The notes under the pieces were generated by a model. It was not told the origin of the DNA, made no database searches, and was given only the letters and a program-made list of their open reading frames with translations. The position numbers were made by a program, and so were the translations under genes. 5,228 nucleotides of DNA from Nitrosomonadales bacterium (lineage in GTDB: Bacteria > Pseudomonadota > Gammaproteobacteria > Burkholderiales > Gallionellaceae), in NCBI GenBank assembly GCA_016218465.1, contig JACREA010000079.1:1-5228 (forward strand). Direction: 5' to 3'. Positions 1 through 4,857 of the stretch are shown one piece after another. Every line of letters begins with the position of its first letter. Position 1 is the first letter of the stretch.

Positions 1-516
1 ACCGAGTTGAAGGATGGCCGCCTGGTGATGATGCTGGATGTTGAAAAGGTGCTTTCCGAAACCAGCCGCTTTGATAGCGAAGAGTTGATTTTTCAAAACG
101 TGCAGCCATTGGGCAAAGAACGCACGGTGTTCTTTGCCGACGATTCTGCGGTAGCGCGCCATCAGATTGCGCGCACGCTGGATGCGATGAAAGTGAAGCA
201 TATTTCCGCGATCAATGGCCGCCAGGCCTGGGACGAACTGGCGAAAATGGCGGATAACGCCGAGGCTTCGCATACGCCGCTCAAGGATGCGGTGCAGGTG
301 ATTTTGACCGATGTTGAAATGCCGGAGATGGACGGCTATATGCTGACGCGCAAGATCAAGTCGGATAAGCGGTTTGCCGGAATACCGGTGCTGATGCACT
401 CGTCGTTGAGCGGCTCATCCAATCAGCAGCTCGGCAAAACCGTTGGGGTGGATGAGTATGTGCCGAAGTTTGAACCGCAAAAATTGGCGCAGATACTGAC
501 GCGGTTGTTGGCATAA
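1..516 (+). CDS. cheV: Chemotaxis coupling protein CheV, first copy (3' part; start lies upstream of the window)
   Basis: The reading frame is open from base 1, so the apparent TTG start at base 7 is not a real start; 171 codons and a TAA are present. The first ~20 residues (ELKDGRLVMMLDVEKVL) match the end of the CheW-like domain of the second copy (ELPDGTLISILDVEQIL). A complete response-regulator receiver follows: acidic pair in FADDS (bases 133-147), phospho-acceptor Asp in LTDVEMPEMDGY (Asp codon 310-312), and conserved Lys in YVPKF near the end. CheW-REC order defines CheV, a cytoplasmic protein that couples chemoreceptors to CheA and whose receiver can be phosphorylated by CheA. The receiver is closely similar to that of the next gene, so the pair is a tandem duplication. 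The family call is firm; the N-terminal coupling domain is mostly outside the window. Confidence 0.93.
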   Translation, partial: TELKDGRLVMMLDVEKVLSETSRFDSEELIFQNVQPLGKERTVFFADDSAVARHQIARTLDAMKVKHISAINGRQAWDELAKMADNAEASHTPLKDAVQVILTDVEMPEMDGYMLTRKIKSDKRFAGIPVLMHSSLSGSSNQQLGKTVGVDEYVPKFEPQKLAQILTRLLA

Positions 517-518
517 AC

Positions 519-581
519 AGCTTGTAGCTGGTAGCTTGTAGTAGAAACGATTTGGCTACCAGCTACCAGCTACAAGCTACG
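519..581 (+). repeat. Heptamer-array hairpin between the two cheV genes
   Basis: The left arm is tandem heptamers GCTTGTA (520-526), GCTGGTA (527-533), GCTTGTA (534-540). The right arm is GGCTACC (554-560), AGCTACC (561-567), AGCTACA (568-574), AGCTACG (575-581). Bases 519-541 pair with 556-578 at 22 of 23 positions around a 14-base loop, by hand alignment. The element starts two bases after the stop codon and ends at the Shine-Dalgarno of the next gene, so it fills the whole gap. No U-run follows the stem, so it is not a standard intrinsic terminator. An effect on mRNA stability or translation is inference. Confidence 0.85.
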
Positions 582-584
582 GAG
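581..584 (+). promoter_or_regulatory. Ribosome binding site that fixes the start of the second cheV
   Basis: GGAG lies six bases before the ATG at 591. The open frame extends upstream to a TTG at 552, but those extra codons are the right arm of the hairpin read as protein and have no Shine-Dalgarno of their own. The ATG at 591 is therefore the start. Confidence 0.8.
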
Positions 585-590
585 AAAAAA

Positions 591-1538
591 ATGAATTACT
601 CAGAAGACGTGTTAAGCAATAACCAGGACGGCTTGCTGGATCAGGTTGATGCGCGCACCAACCTGGCCGGAACCAACAAGATGGAGATATTGCTGTTCGG
701 CCTGGGCAGCAGCGAGAAATTCGGCATTAACGTGTTTAAGGTCAAGGAAGTTTGCCAGGCAGGGAAAATCACGCGCACGCCAAACATGCCGGACGGGGTG
801 GATGGCATCGTATCGTTACGCGGGCATGTGATGCCGGTGCTGAATCTGGCGAATTTCATGGGAATGCATCCGGCTGAGAAGCACCAGACCATGATGGTCG
901 CGGAATTCAACAACCACATTCTGGGTTTCCTGGTGAAGGGGGTAGACCGCATCATCCGGGTTGACTGGGACAAGGTGCGCGCGACAGAGGGGATGCTTTC
1001 CGATAAAGGCGCCCTTATCACCGCGATTTCAGAGTTGCCGGACGGAACGCTGATTTCGATCCTGGATGTGGAACAGATATTGGCTAACGCATTCGGCGAA
1101 GCGATTGTAGGGAATGTCGAGCGCGTGCAGTCAGAGCATGAGCTGTGTATTTTTTTCGCCGATGATTCGATGGTGGCGCGCAGGAAAATTGCCGAGGTGC
1201 TCGACAAGATGGGCGTCAAGCACATCCAGGCAAACAACGGTCACGAAGCGTGGGACAGACTCAAGGCGATGGCCGATACGGCGCAGGGCGCAGGCGCAAA
1301 CTTGCATGACCAGATACAGGTGATTTTGACCGATGCGGAAATGCCGGAGATGGACGGCTATGTGTTGACTCAATACATTAAATCGGATCATCGTTTCGAT
1401 GGAATACCGGTGGTGATGCACTCGTCGCTGTCTTCGGATGCGAATCGCGCCATGGGGCGGCGTGTCGGGGTGGATCACTATGTACCGAAATTTGATTCGG
1501 TTATGTTGTCGTCAACACTAAGGCCGTTGTTGACGTAA
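591..1538 (+). CDS. cheV: Chemotaxis coupling protein CheV, second copy (complete)
   Basis: The 315-residue protein has the usual CheV length and layout. Residues ~14-30 (LLDQVDARTNLAGTNK) are the typical lead-in. A CheW-like coupling domain spans ~31-176, with the hydrophobic core around GINVFKVKEV and GIVSLRGHVMPVLNL. A receiver domain spans ~185-315, with Asp191/Asp192 (FADDS), phospho-acceptor Asp248 (LTDAEMPEMDGY) and Lys300 (YVPKF). CheV links receptors to the CheA kinase in the cytoplasmic signalling array; phosphorylation of its receiver is known in the family to modulate coupling. No signal peptide or membrane segment is seen. It follows its paralogue after a 74-base gap and precedes cheY. 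Its stop codon lies inside the first heptamer (1532-1538) of the next repeat array, so the C-terminus may have been shaped by that repeat. Function is confident; division of labour between the two CheVs is unknown. Confidence 0.95.
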   Translation: MNYSEDVLSNNQDGLLDQVDARTNLAGTNKMEILLFGLGSSEKFGINVFKVKEVCQAGKITRTPNMPDGVDGIVSLRGHVMPVLNLANFMGMHPAEKHQTMMVAEFNNHILGFLVKGVDRIIRVDWDKVRATEGMLSDKGALITAISELPDGTLISILDVEQILANAFGEAIVGNVERVQSEHELCIFFADDSMVARRKIAEVLDKMGVKHIQANNGHEAWDRLKAMADTAQGAGANLHDQIQVILTDAEMPEMDGYVLTQYIKSDHRFDGIPVVMHSSLSSDANRAMGRRVGVDHYVPKFDSVMLSSTLRPLLT

Positions 1539-1604
1539 GTTGGTAGACGTAAGTCGTAAGCTGGTTCTGCCTTTAACTAAAAACTTACGTCTTACGTCTG
1601 TCTT
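1532..1604 (+). repeat. Heptamer-array hairpin between cheV and cheY, overlapping the cheV stop
   Basis: Left heptamers are GACGTAA (1532-1538), GTTGGTA (1539-1545), GACGTAA (1546-1552), GTCGTAA (1553-1559) and GCTGGTT (1560-1566). Right units are CTTACGT (1584-1590), CTTACGT (1591-1597) and CTGTCTT (1598-1604). Bases 1545-1560 are complementary to 1584-1599 at 15 of 16 positions, with a 23-base loop. The first unit carries the TAA stop of cheV. The word differs from that of the preceding gap, but the seven-base period and inverted layout are the same. Confidence 0.8.
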
Positions 1605-1609
1605 TAACT
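1566..1609 (+). repeat. 13-base direct repeat TCTGYCTTTAACT
   Basis: TCTGCCTTTAACT (1566-1578) recurs as TCTGTCTTTAACT (1597-1609), a 12 of 13 match. One copy sits in the loop of the cheV-cheY hairpin and the other straddles its 3' edge. It could be a duplication left by repeat growth or insertion. The copies are short, so chance is not excluded. Confidence 0.45.
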
Positions 1610-1614
1610 GCTTT

Positions 1615-1620
1615 AAGGGG
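1615..1620 (+). promoter_or_regulatory. Ribosome binding site of cheY
   Basis: AAGGGG lies five bases before the ATG at 1626 and supports that start. It sits 15 bases beyond the paired stem, outside the hairpin. Confidence 0.7.
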
Positions 1621-1625
1621 TTGTT

Positions 1626-2015
1626 ATGGAAATAGAAGATACAAAATTTCTGGTGGTGGATGATTTCTCCACGATGCGCCGCATCGTGCGCAATCTGCTC
1701 AAGGAGTTGGGGTTCGTCCACGTGCAGGAAGCGGAAGACGGCGTGGAAGCCTTGAAAATGCTGCGTAACGATACTTTTGATTTCATCGTGTCCGACTGGA
1801 ACATGCCGAACATGACCGGTATCGAACTGCTGCGGTCGATTCGCGCGGATGACAAGCTCAAGCACCTGCCGTTGCTGATGGTGACGGCGGAGGCGAAGAA
1901 GGAGAATATTATCGCAGCGGCGCAGGCAGGCGCATCCGGCTATATCGTTAAGCCGTTCACTGCCGCAACGCTGGATGAGAAGCTGAAGAAAATCTTTCAA
2001 AACATGCAAAAGTGA
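1626..2015 (+). CDS. cheY: Chemotaxis response regulator CheY
   Basis: The 129-residue protein is a single receiver domain of E. coli CheY length and numbering. It has the acidic pocket Asp12/Asp13 (VVDDFSTMRR), phospho-acceptor Asp57 (VSDWNMPNMTG), Thr87 (VTAEAKKEN), Tyr106 and Lys109 (YIVKPF). These residues match the positions used for Mg2+ binding, phosphorylation and the Thr/Tyr switch in the family. CheY-P leaves the CheA array and binds the FliM/FliN switch of the flagellar motor. The DFSTMRR and DWNMPNM signatures mark it as flagellar CheY and not a generic receiver. A good Shine-Dalgarno precedes the ATG. The stop overlaps the possible GTG start of cheZ by four bases, which suggests translational coupling of CheY to its phosphatase. 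Confidence 0.97.
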   Translation: MEIEDTKFLVVDDFSTMRRIVRNLLKELGFVHVQEAEDGVEALKMLRNDTFDFIVSDWNMPNMTGIELLRSIRADDKLKHLPLLMVTAEAKKENIIAAAQAGASGYIVKPFTAATLDEKLKKIFQNMQK

Positions 2016-2782
2016 GTGATGACATGGCTACTAATCAGATGACAGAAGACAGAAGGCAGAAGACAGATGACCCCGATGATCTCGAAGCATTGTTCGACAG
2101 CATCGTGGCGGCGAATCAGGCGACAGAGGAATGCGGCGCAGCCGCGACAAAACCTCAGTTCTCAGTCCCCAGTCCCCAGTCCCCTGATGTAATCAACCAG
2201 ATCGGGCAAATGGCGCGAACGTTGCATGACACGTTGCGCGAGCTGGGGCTGAACAAGGAAATCGAGAAGGCGGCAGCTTCAATTCCCGATGCGCGAGATC
2301 GCTTGAATTATGTGGCGACATTGACACAACAGGCTGCCGAACGTGTGCTGAACGCGACCGAGGCGGCGCGACCGGTAGTGGAGAAGATGGAAGCCGAGGC
2401 ACACCGGCTGTCCGGGCAGTGGCAAATGTTGTTCGAGAAGAAACTCGACGTGACGCAATTCAAGAACCTGGTTACTCAAACGCATGCTTTTCTTTACGAA
2501 GTGCCAAAACAGGCCAAAACAACCAACGCTTACCTTATGGAAATCATGATGGCGCAGGATTTCCAGGACCTGACCGGCCAGGTGATCAAGAAGATTATCG
2601 AATTAACGAAGAGCATGGAGCAGCAACTGGTGTCGTTGTTGCTGGAGAACGCCCCGTCTTCGGTCAAGGCGGAGTTCGATGCGGGGCTGCAGAATGGCCC
2701 GGTCGTCAATTCAAAGGGGCGCACGGATGTGGTGACCGGCCAGGATCAGGTGGATGATTTATTGGAGAGCATGGGGTTTTAA
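2012..2782 (+). CDS. cheZ: CheY-P phosphatase CheZ
   Basis: CheZ removes phosphate from CheY-P to end the motor signal. Three parts identify it: an N-terminal PDDLEALFDSIVAANQ segment (~21-36); a long helical region with the catalytic motif AQDFQDLTGQ (residues 181-190), where Asp186 and Gln190 correspond to E. coli Asp143 and Gln147; and a C-terminal CheY-binding tail DQVDDLLESMGF (245-256). The length is 256 residues counted from GTG 2012, against about 214 in E. coli. Much of the excess is N-terminal, where two heptamer arrays (2037-2071 and 2154-2184) are translated into polar or Pro/Ser-rich sequence. Start choice is uncertain: GTG 2012 overlaps the cheY stop (GTGA) and lacks a clear Shine-Dalgarno, while ATG 2024 has only a weak GAG upstream. 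Residue numbers fall by 4 if 2024 is used. Function is certain; the first codon is not. Confidence 0.94.
   Translation: MSDDMATNQMTEDRRQKTDDPDDLEALFDSIVAANQATEECGAAATKPQFSVPSPQSPDVINQIGQMARTLHDTLRELGLNKEIEKAAASIPDARDRLNYVATLTQQAAERVLNATEAARPVVEKMEAEAHRLSGQWQMLFEKKLDVTQFKNLVTQTHAFLYEVPKQAKTTNAYLMEIMMAQDFQDLTGQVIKKIIELTKSMEQQLVSLLLENAPSSVKAEFDAGLQNGPVVNSKGRTDVVTGQDQVDDLLESMGF
2037..2071 (+). repeat. Five tandem heptamers inside the 5' end of cheZ
   Basis: The units are AGATGAC, AGAAGAC, AGAAGGC, AGAAGAC, AGATGAC, contiguous with consensus AGANGRC. They are translated as part of the polar stretch QMTEDRRQKTDD just before the conserved DDLEALFDSI motif. No complementary arm is found nearby. Seven is not a multiple of three, so gain or loss of one unit would shift the cheZ frame. 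Confidence 0.75.
2154..2184 (+). repeat. Second heptamer array inside cheZ
   Basis: CTCAGTT, CTCAGTC, CCCAGTC, CCCAGTC plus CCC run in tandem and encode the Ser/Pro-rich QFSVPSPQSP linker. The word resembles the right arm of the cheA internal element (CTCAG units). It is not complementary to the first cheZ array. Confidence 0.7.
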
Positions 2783-2788
2783 AAAAGA

Positions 2789-2874
2789 GTCGTTAGACGT
2801 TAGTCGTTAGCTGTTAGTTAAAACCGCGTAGCGACAACACTAACTAGCGACTAACGACTAATGACTAGCGACTG
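2789..2874 (+). repeat. Heptamer-array hairpin between cheZ and cheA
   Basis: Left units are GTCGTTA (2789-2795), GACGTTA (2796-2802), GTCGTTA (2803-2809), GCTGTTA (2810-2816) and GTTA. Right units are CTAACTA (2840-2846), GCGACTA (2847-2853), ACGACTA (2854-2860), ATGACTA (2861-2867) and GCGACTG (2868-2874). The arms are complementary at about 27 of 33 positions by hand alignment, and several mismatches would be G-U pairs in RNA. The last unit ends in the first base of the cheA Shine-Dalgarno. The gap of 101 bases is almost wholly this element. Confidence 0.83.
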
Positions 2875-2877
2875 GAG
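2874..2877 (+). promoter_or_regulatory. Ribosome binding site of cheA, touching the repeat
   Basis: GGAG lies six bases before the ATG at 2884 and decides that start over the in-frame TTG at 2878, which would leave no spacing. Its first G is also the last base of the heptamer array, so stem formation could affect ribosome access (inference). Confidence 0.7.
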
Positions 2878-2883
2878 TTGAAC

Positions 2884-4779
2884 ATGAACGACTTTGCGGG
2901 CATGGAAGAGTTGTTGAGCGACTTCTTACTCGAGGCGGGTGAGATGTTGTCTGATGTGGATAGCAAGTTGATGGATTTGGAGAAATTTCCGAACGATAGC
3001 AATTTGCTCAACGATATTTTCCGGGGTTTCCATACAATTAAGGGCGGCGCAGGATTTCTTAATGCGACTGAGCTGGTGGCGCTATGCCACCTTACTGAAA
3101 ATCTTTTCGACAAGTTGCGTAACCGTGAATTGACCTTGAGCGCCGGGCTTATGGATGTGATTTTTGCGGCGACCGCTGAGGTGCGCAAGATGTTTGGCGT
3201 ATTGCAGCAAGGCCTGCAACCGGATGCGGCTCCAGCCGGGATGCTTGGTAACCTGAAGGAGGCGCTGGCTGGAAAGGCAGGACTGGTGACTGGAAAGACA
3301 GGACTGAGGACTGAGGTAAAAGGACTGAGCAAAACCTCTGTTCCGGCCCCCAGCCATCATTCTTCATCTCTCAGCCCTCAGCACTCAGTCCCCACTCCTC
3401 CCGGCGGTGTAGATTGGGATGCTTTATACAGCTCGCTGACCAGCACGGATATCGTTGCGCAAGTCGGCGCAACACGCGATCCGGAAAAAATCGCAGAAGC
3501 CATTTCCGAAGAGGAAGCGACCAATAAAGTATTCGGTCGCCGCACCAACGATGTGCCGGGCGCTACCGTTGGGCGGCGCGCCGGTGATTTGCCGCCAAAA
3601 GAAGCAAAGGAATCGACGATACGCGTGGACACCGATCGTCTCGATCAGGTGCTGAATCTTTCCGGTGAAATCGGCTTGACCAAAAACCGGCTGACGCATT
3701 TGCGCTCCGACATCGTACAGGGGCGCAACGATGCGGACACCTTGCGCGAACTCGATCAATCGGTCACGCAACTGGATATGCTGGTGGTGAATTTGCAGAA
3801 CGCGGTGATGAAGACGCGGATGCAGCCGATCGGACGCTTGTTCAAAAAATACCCGCGCCTGGCGCGTGATTTGGCGCGGCAATTGGGCAAGGATGTGGAG
3901 CTGGTGTTGTCCGGTGAAGAAACCGAGATGGACAAGACCATGATCGAGGACTTGAACGACCCGCTGGTTCACCTGGTGCGCAATGCGGTGGATCATGGCG
4001 TGGAAACCGTGGAAGGGCGCGTTGCTGCCGGCAAGCCGGAAAAGAGCATGGTGGAGTTGAGTGCGCGCCAGGAAGGCGATCACATTATGATTACCATCGC
4101 GGATGATGGGCGTGGGATGCGTCCTGAAGTGATACGCAACAAGGCGGTCGAGAAGGGGCTGATCACCAATGAAGTGGCGAATACGCTGGATGAAAATCAG
4201 TGCCTGGAACTGATTTTATTGCCGGGTTTTTCGACCAAGGATGAAATCTCCAGTGTGTCTGGGCGTGGCGTGGGCATGGACGTGGTGAAAACCAATATCC
4301 AGAAACTTAACGGTGTCGTCAATATCCAGTCCGAGCCGGGTAAGGGAACCGTGATAACTGTTTCATTGCCGCTTACGCTGGCGATTCTGCCGGTGCTGAT
4401 CTTGCGTCTGGGCGATCAATCTTTCGCCGTGCCGCTTTCCATGGTGCGGGAAATCCTGTCCATCACGCCTGATCAATTGCAGCAGGTCTCCGGGCGGGCG
4501 ACCATGGTGGTTCGCGGCGAGGTGCTGCCGGTGCTGCCGCTGGCGCAATTGATCGGTTGGGAGCAAGGTGTTGCGCCGGAAGTGGGCGTGCTGATGCAGT
4601 ACGGCAACAACAGTTTCATTCTCTCGGCAGACGGTTTTGCCGGGCATGATGACGTGGTGATCAAATCGCTGGATACCTTCCGCCCCAAAGGTGTGGCGGG
4701 TGTGACCATGTCCAGCGAGGGCGATATCGTGCTGATCCTGGATATCAAGGAATTGCTCAGCGACGTGCGCGAGCATTAA
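2884..4779 (+). CDS. cheA: Chemotaxis sensor histidine kinase CheA
   Basis: CheA autophosphorylates and passes phosphate to CheY (and CheV receivers) under receptor control. The 631 residues show an Hpt/P1 domain (~1-115) with phospho-His50 in FRGFHTIKGGAGFL; a variable linker (~116-240); the P3 dimerisation domain (~243-310, IRVDTDRLDQVLNLSGEI); a P4 ATPase with N box HLVRNAVDHG (363-372), G1 DDGRGM (407-412), F box around LPGFSTKDE, G2 SGRGVGMDVV (459-468) and GKGT (486-489); and a CheW-like P5 domain (~495-628). No P2 CheY-docking domain is recognisable. In that place the linker holds heptad protein repeats GKAGLVT/GKTGLRT/EVKGLSK (130-150) and a Ser/Pro/His stretch (151-174), both encoded by a DNA heptamer hairpin. 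The start is ATG 2884, preceded by GGAG. Catalytic motifs are intact, so the kinase should be active. Confidence 0.96.
   Translation: MNDFAGMEELLSDFLLEAGEMLSDVDSKLMDLEKFPNDSNLLNDIFRGFHTIKGGAGFLNATELVALCHLTENLFDKLRNRELTLSAGLMDVIFAATAEVRKMFGVLQQGLQPDAAPAGMLGNLKEALAGKAGLVTGKTGLRTEVKGLSKTSVPAPSHHSSSLSPQHSVPTPPGGVDWDALYSSLTSTDIVAQVGATRDPEKIAEAISEEEATNKVFGRRTNDVPGATVGRRAGDLPPKEAKESTIRVDTDRLDQVLNLSGEIGLTKNRLTHLRSDIVQGRNDADTLRELDQSVTQLDMLVVNLQNAVMKTRMQPIGRLFKKYPRLARDLARQLGKDVELVLSGEETEMDKTMIEDLNDPLVHLVRNAVDHGVETVEGRVAAGKPEKSMVELSARQEGDHIMITIADDGRGMRPEVIRNKAVEKGLITNEVANTLDENQCLELILLPGFSTKDEISSVSGRGVGMDVVKTNIQKLNGVVNIQSEPGKGTVITVSLPLTLAILPVLILRLGDQSFAVPLSMVREILSITPDQLQQVSGRATMVVRGEVLPVLPLAQLIGWEQGVAPEVGVLMQYGNNSFILSADGFAGHDDVVIKSLDTFRPKGVAGVTMSSEGDIVLILDIKELLSDVREH
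3269..3402 (+). repeat. Inverted heptamer arrays inside the cheA linker
   Basis: The left array is nine heptamers (3269-3331), for example CTGGAAA, GGCAGGA, CTGGTGA, CTGGAAA, GACAGGA, CTGAGGA, CTGAGGT. They also form a 21-base repeat (3271-3291 and 3292-3312) that keeps frame and gives a seven-residue protein repeat. The right array runs from about 3347 with units CCCCCAG, CCATCAT, TCTTCAT, CTCTCAG, CCCTCAG, CACTCAG and decays by 3402. Bases 3301-3316 are complementary to 3376-3391 at 14 of 16 positions. It is the same architecture as the intergenic hairpins, but translated. Confidence 0.78.
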
Positions 4780-4780
4780 C

Positions 4781-4838
4781 AGCTTGTAGCTTGTGGCTTG
4801 TAGCCAACCCGCTACCCGCTACAAGCTACAAGCTCAAC
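4781..4838 (+). repeat. Heptamer-array hairpin between cheA and the aer-like gene
   Basis: Left units are GCTTGTA (4782-4788), GCTTGTG (4789-4795) and GCTTGTA (4796-4802). Right units are GCTACCC (4811-4817), GCTACAA (4818-4824), GCTACAA (4825-4831) and GCTCAAC (4832-4838). Bases 4781-4804 pair with 4811-4834 at about 21 of 24 positions with a six-base loop. The left arm is nearly the same as that after the first cheV, including the AACAGCTTGTAGCT joined to the TAA stop. No U-run follows the stem. Confidence 0.85.
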
Positions 4839-4845
4839 AAATTGT

Positions 4846-4853
4846 AAAGGGGA
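4846..4853 (+). promoter_or_regulatory. Ribosome binding site of the aer-like gene
   Basis: AAAGGGGA ends four bases before the ATG at 4858, a strong Shine-Dalgarno that sets the start. It lies just 3' of the hairpin and outside its paired part. Confidence 0.72.
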
Positions 4854-4857
4854 ATAA

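Noticed and set aside
519..581. CRISPR-like array
   Set aside because: The units are seven bases, contiguous and without spacers; the arms are inverted, not direct repeats with unique spacers.
552..590. N-terminal extension of the second CheV from TTG 552
   Set aside because: The extra residues are the translated right arm of the hairpin; GGAG at 581-584 with ATG 591 is a far better start.
641..1237. Long reverse-strand open frame opposite cheV
   Set aside because: It lies wholly antisense to a well-conserved CheV and its translation shows no domain; a shadow of codon bias.
1539..1625. Internal promoter before cheY
   Set aside because: The A/T-rich stretch has no convincing sigma-70 or sigma-28 pair of boxes at proper spacing.
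1518..2009. Reverse-strand open frame opposite cheY
   Set aside because: It is antisense to an unmistakable CheY and extends through the repeat hairpin; no ribosome site or domain seen.
3424..4083. 219-codon reverse-strand open frame opposite cheA
   Set aside because: It is rich in His/Gln/Arg, typical of an antisense shadow, and it overlaps conserved P3/P4 kinase sequence.
4781..4840. Rho-independent terminator after cheA
   Set aside because: The stem is strong but built of heptamers, and no U-run follows; the next gene starts within 25 bases with a good ribosome site.
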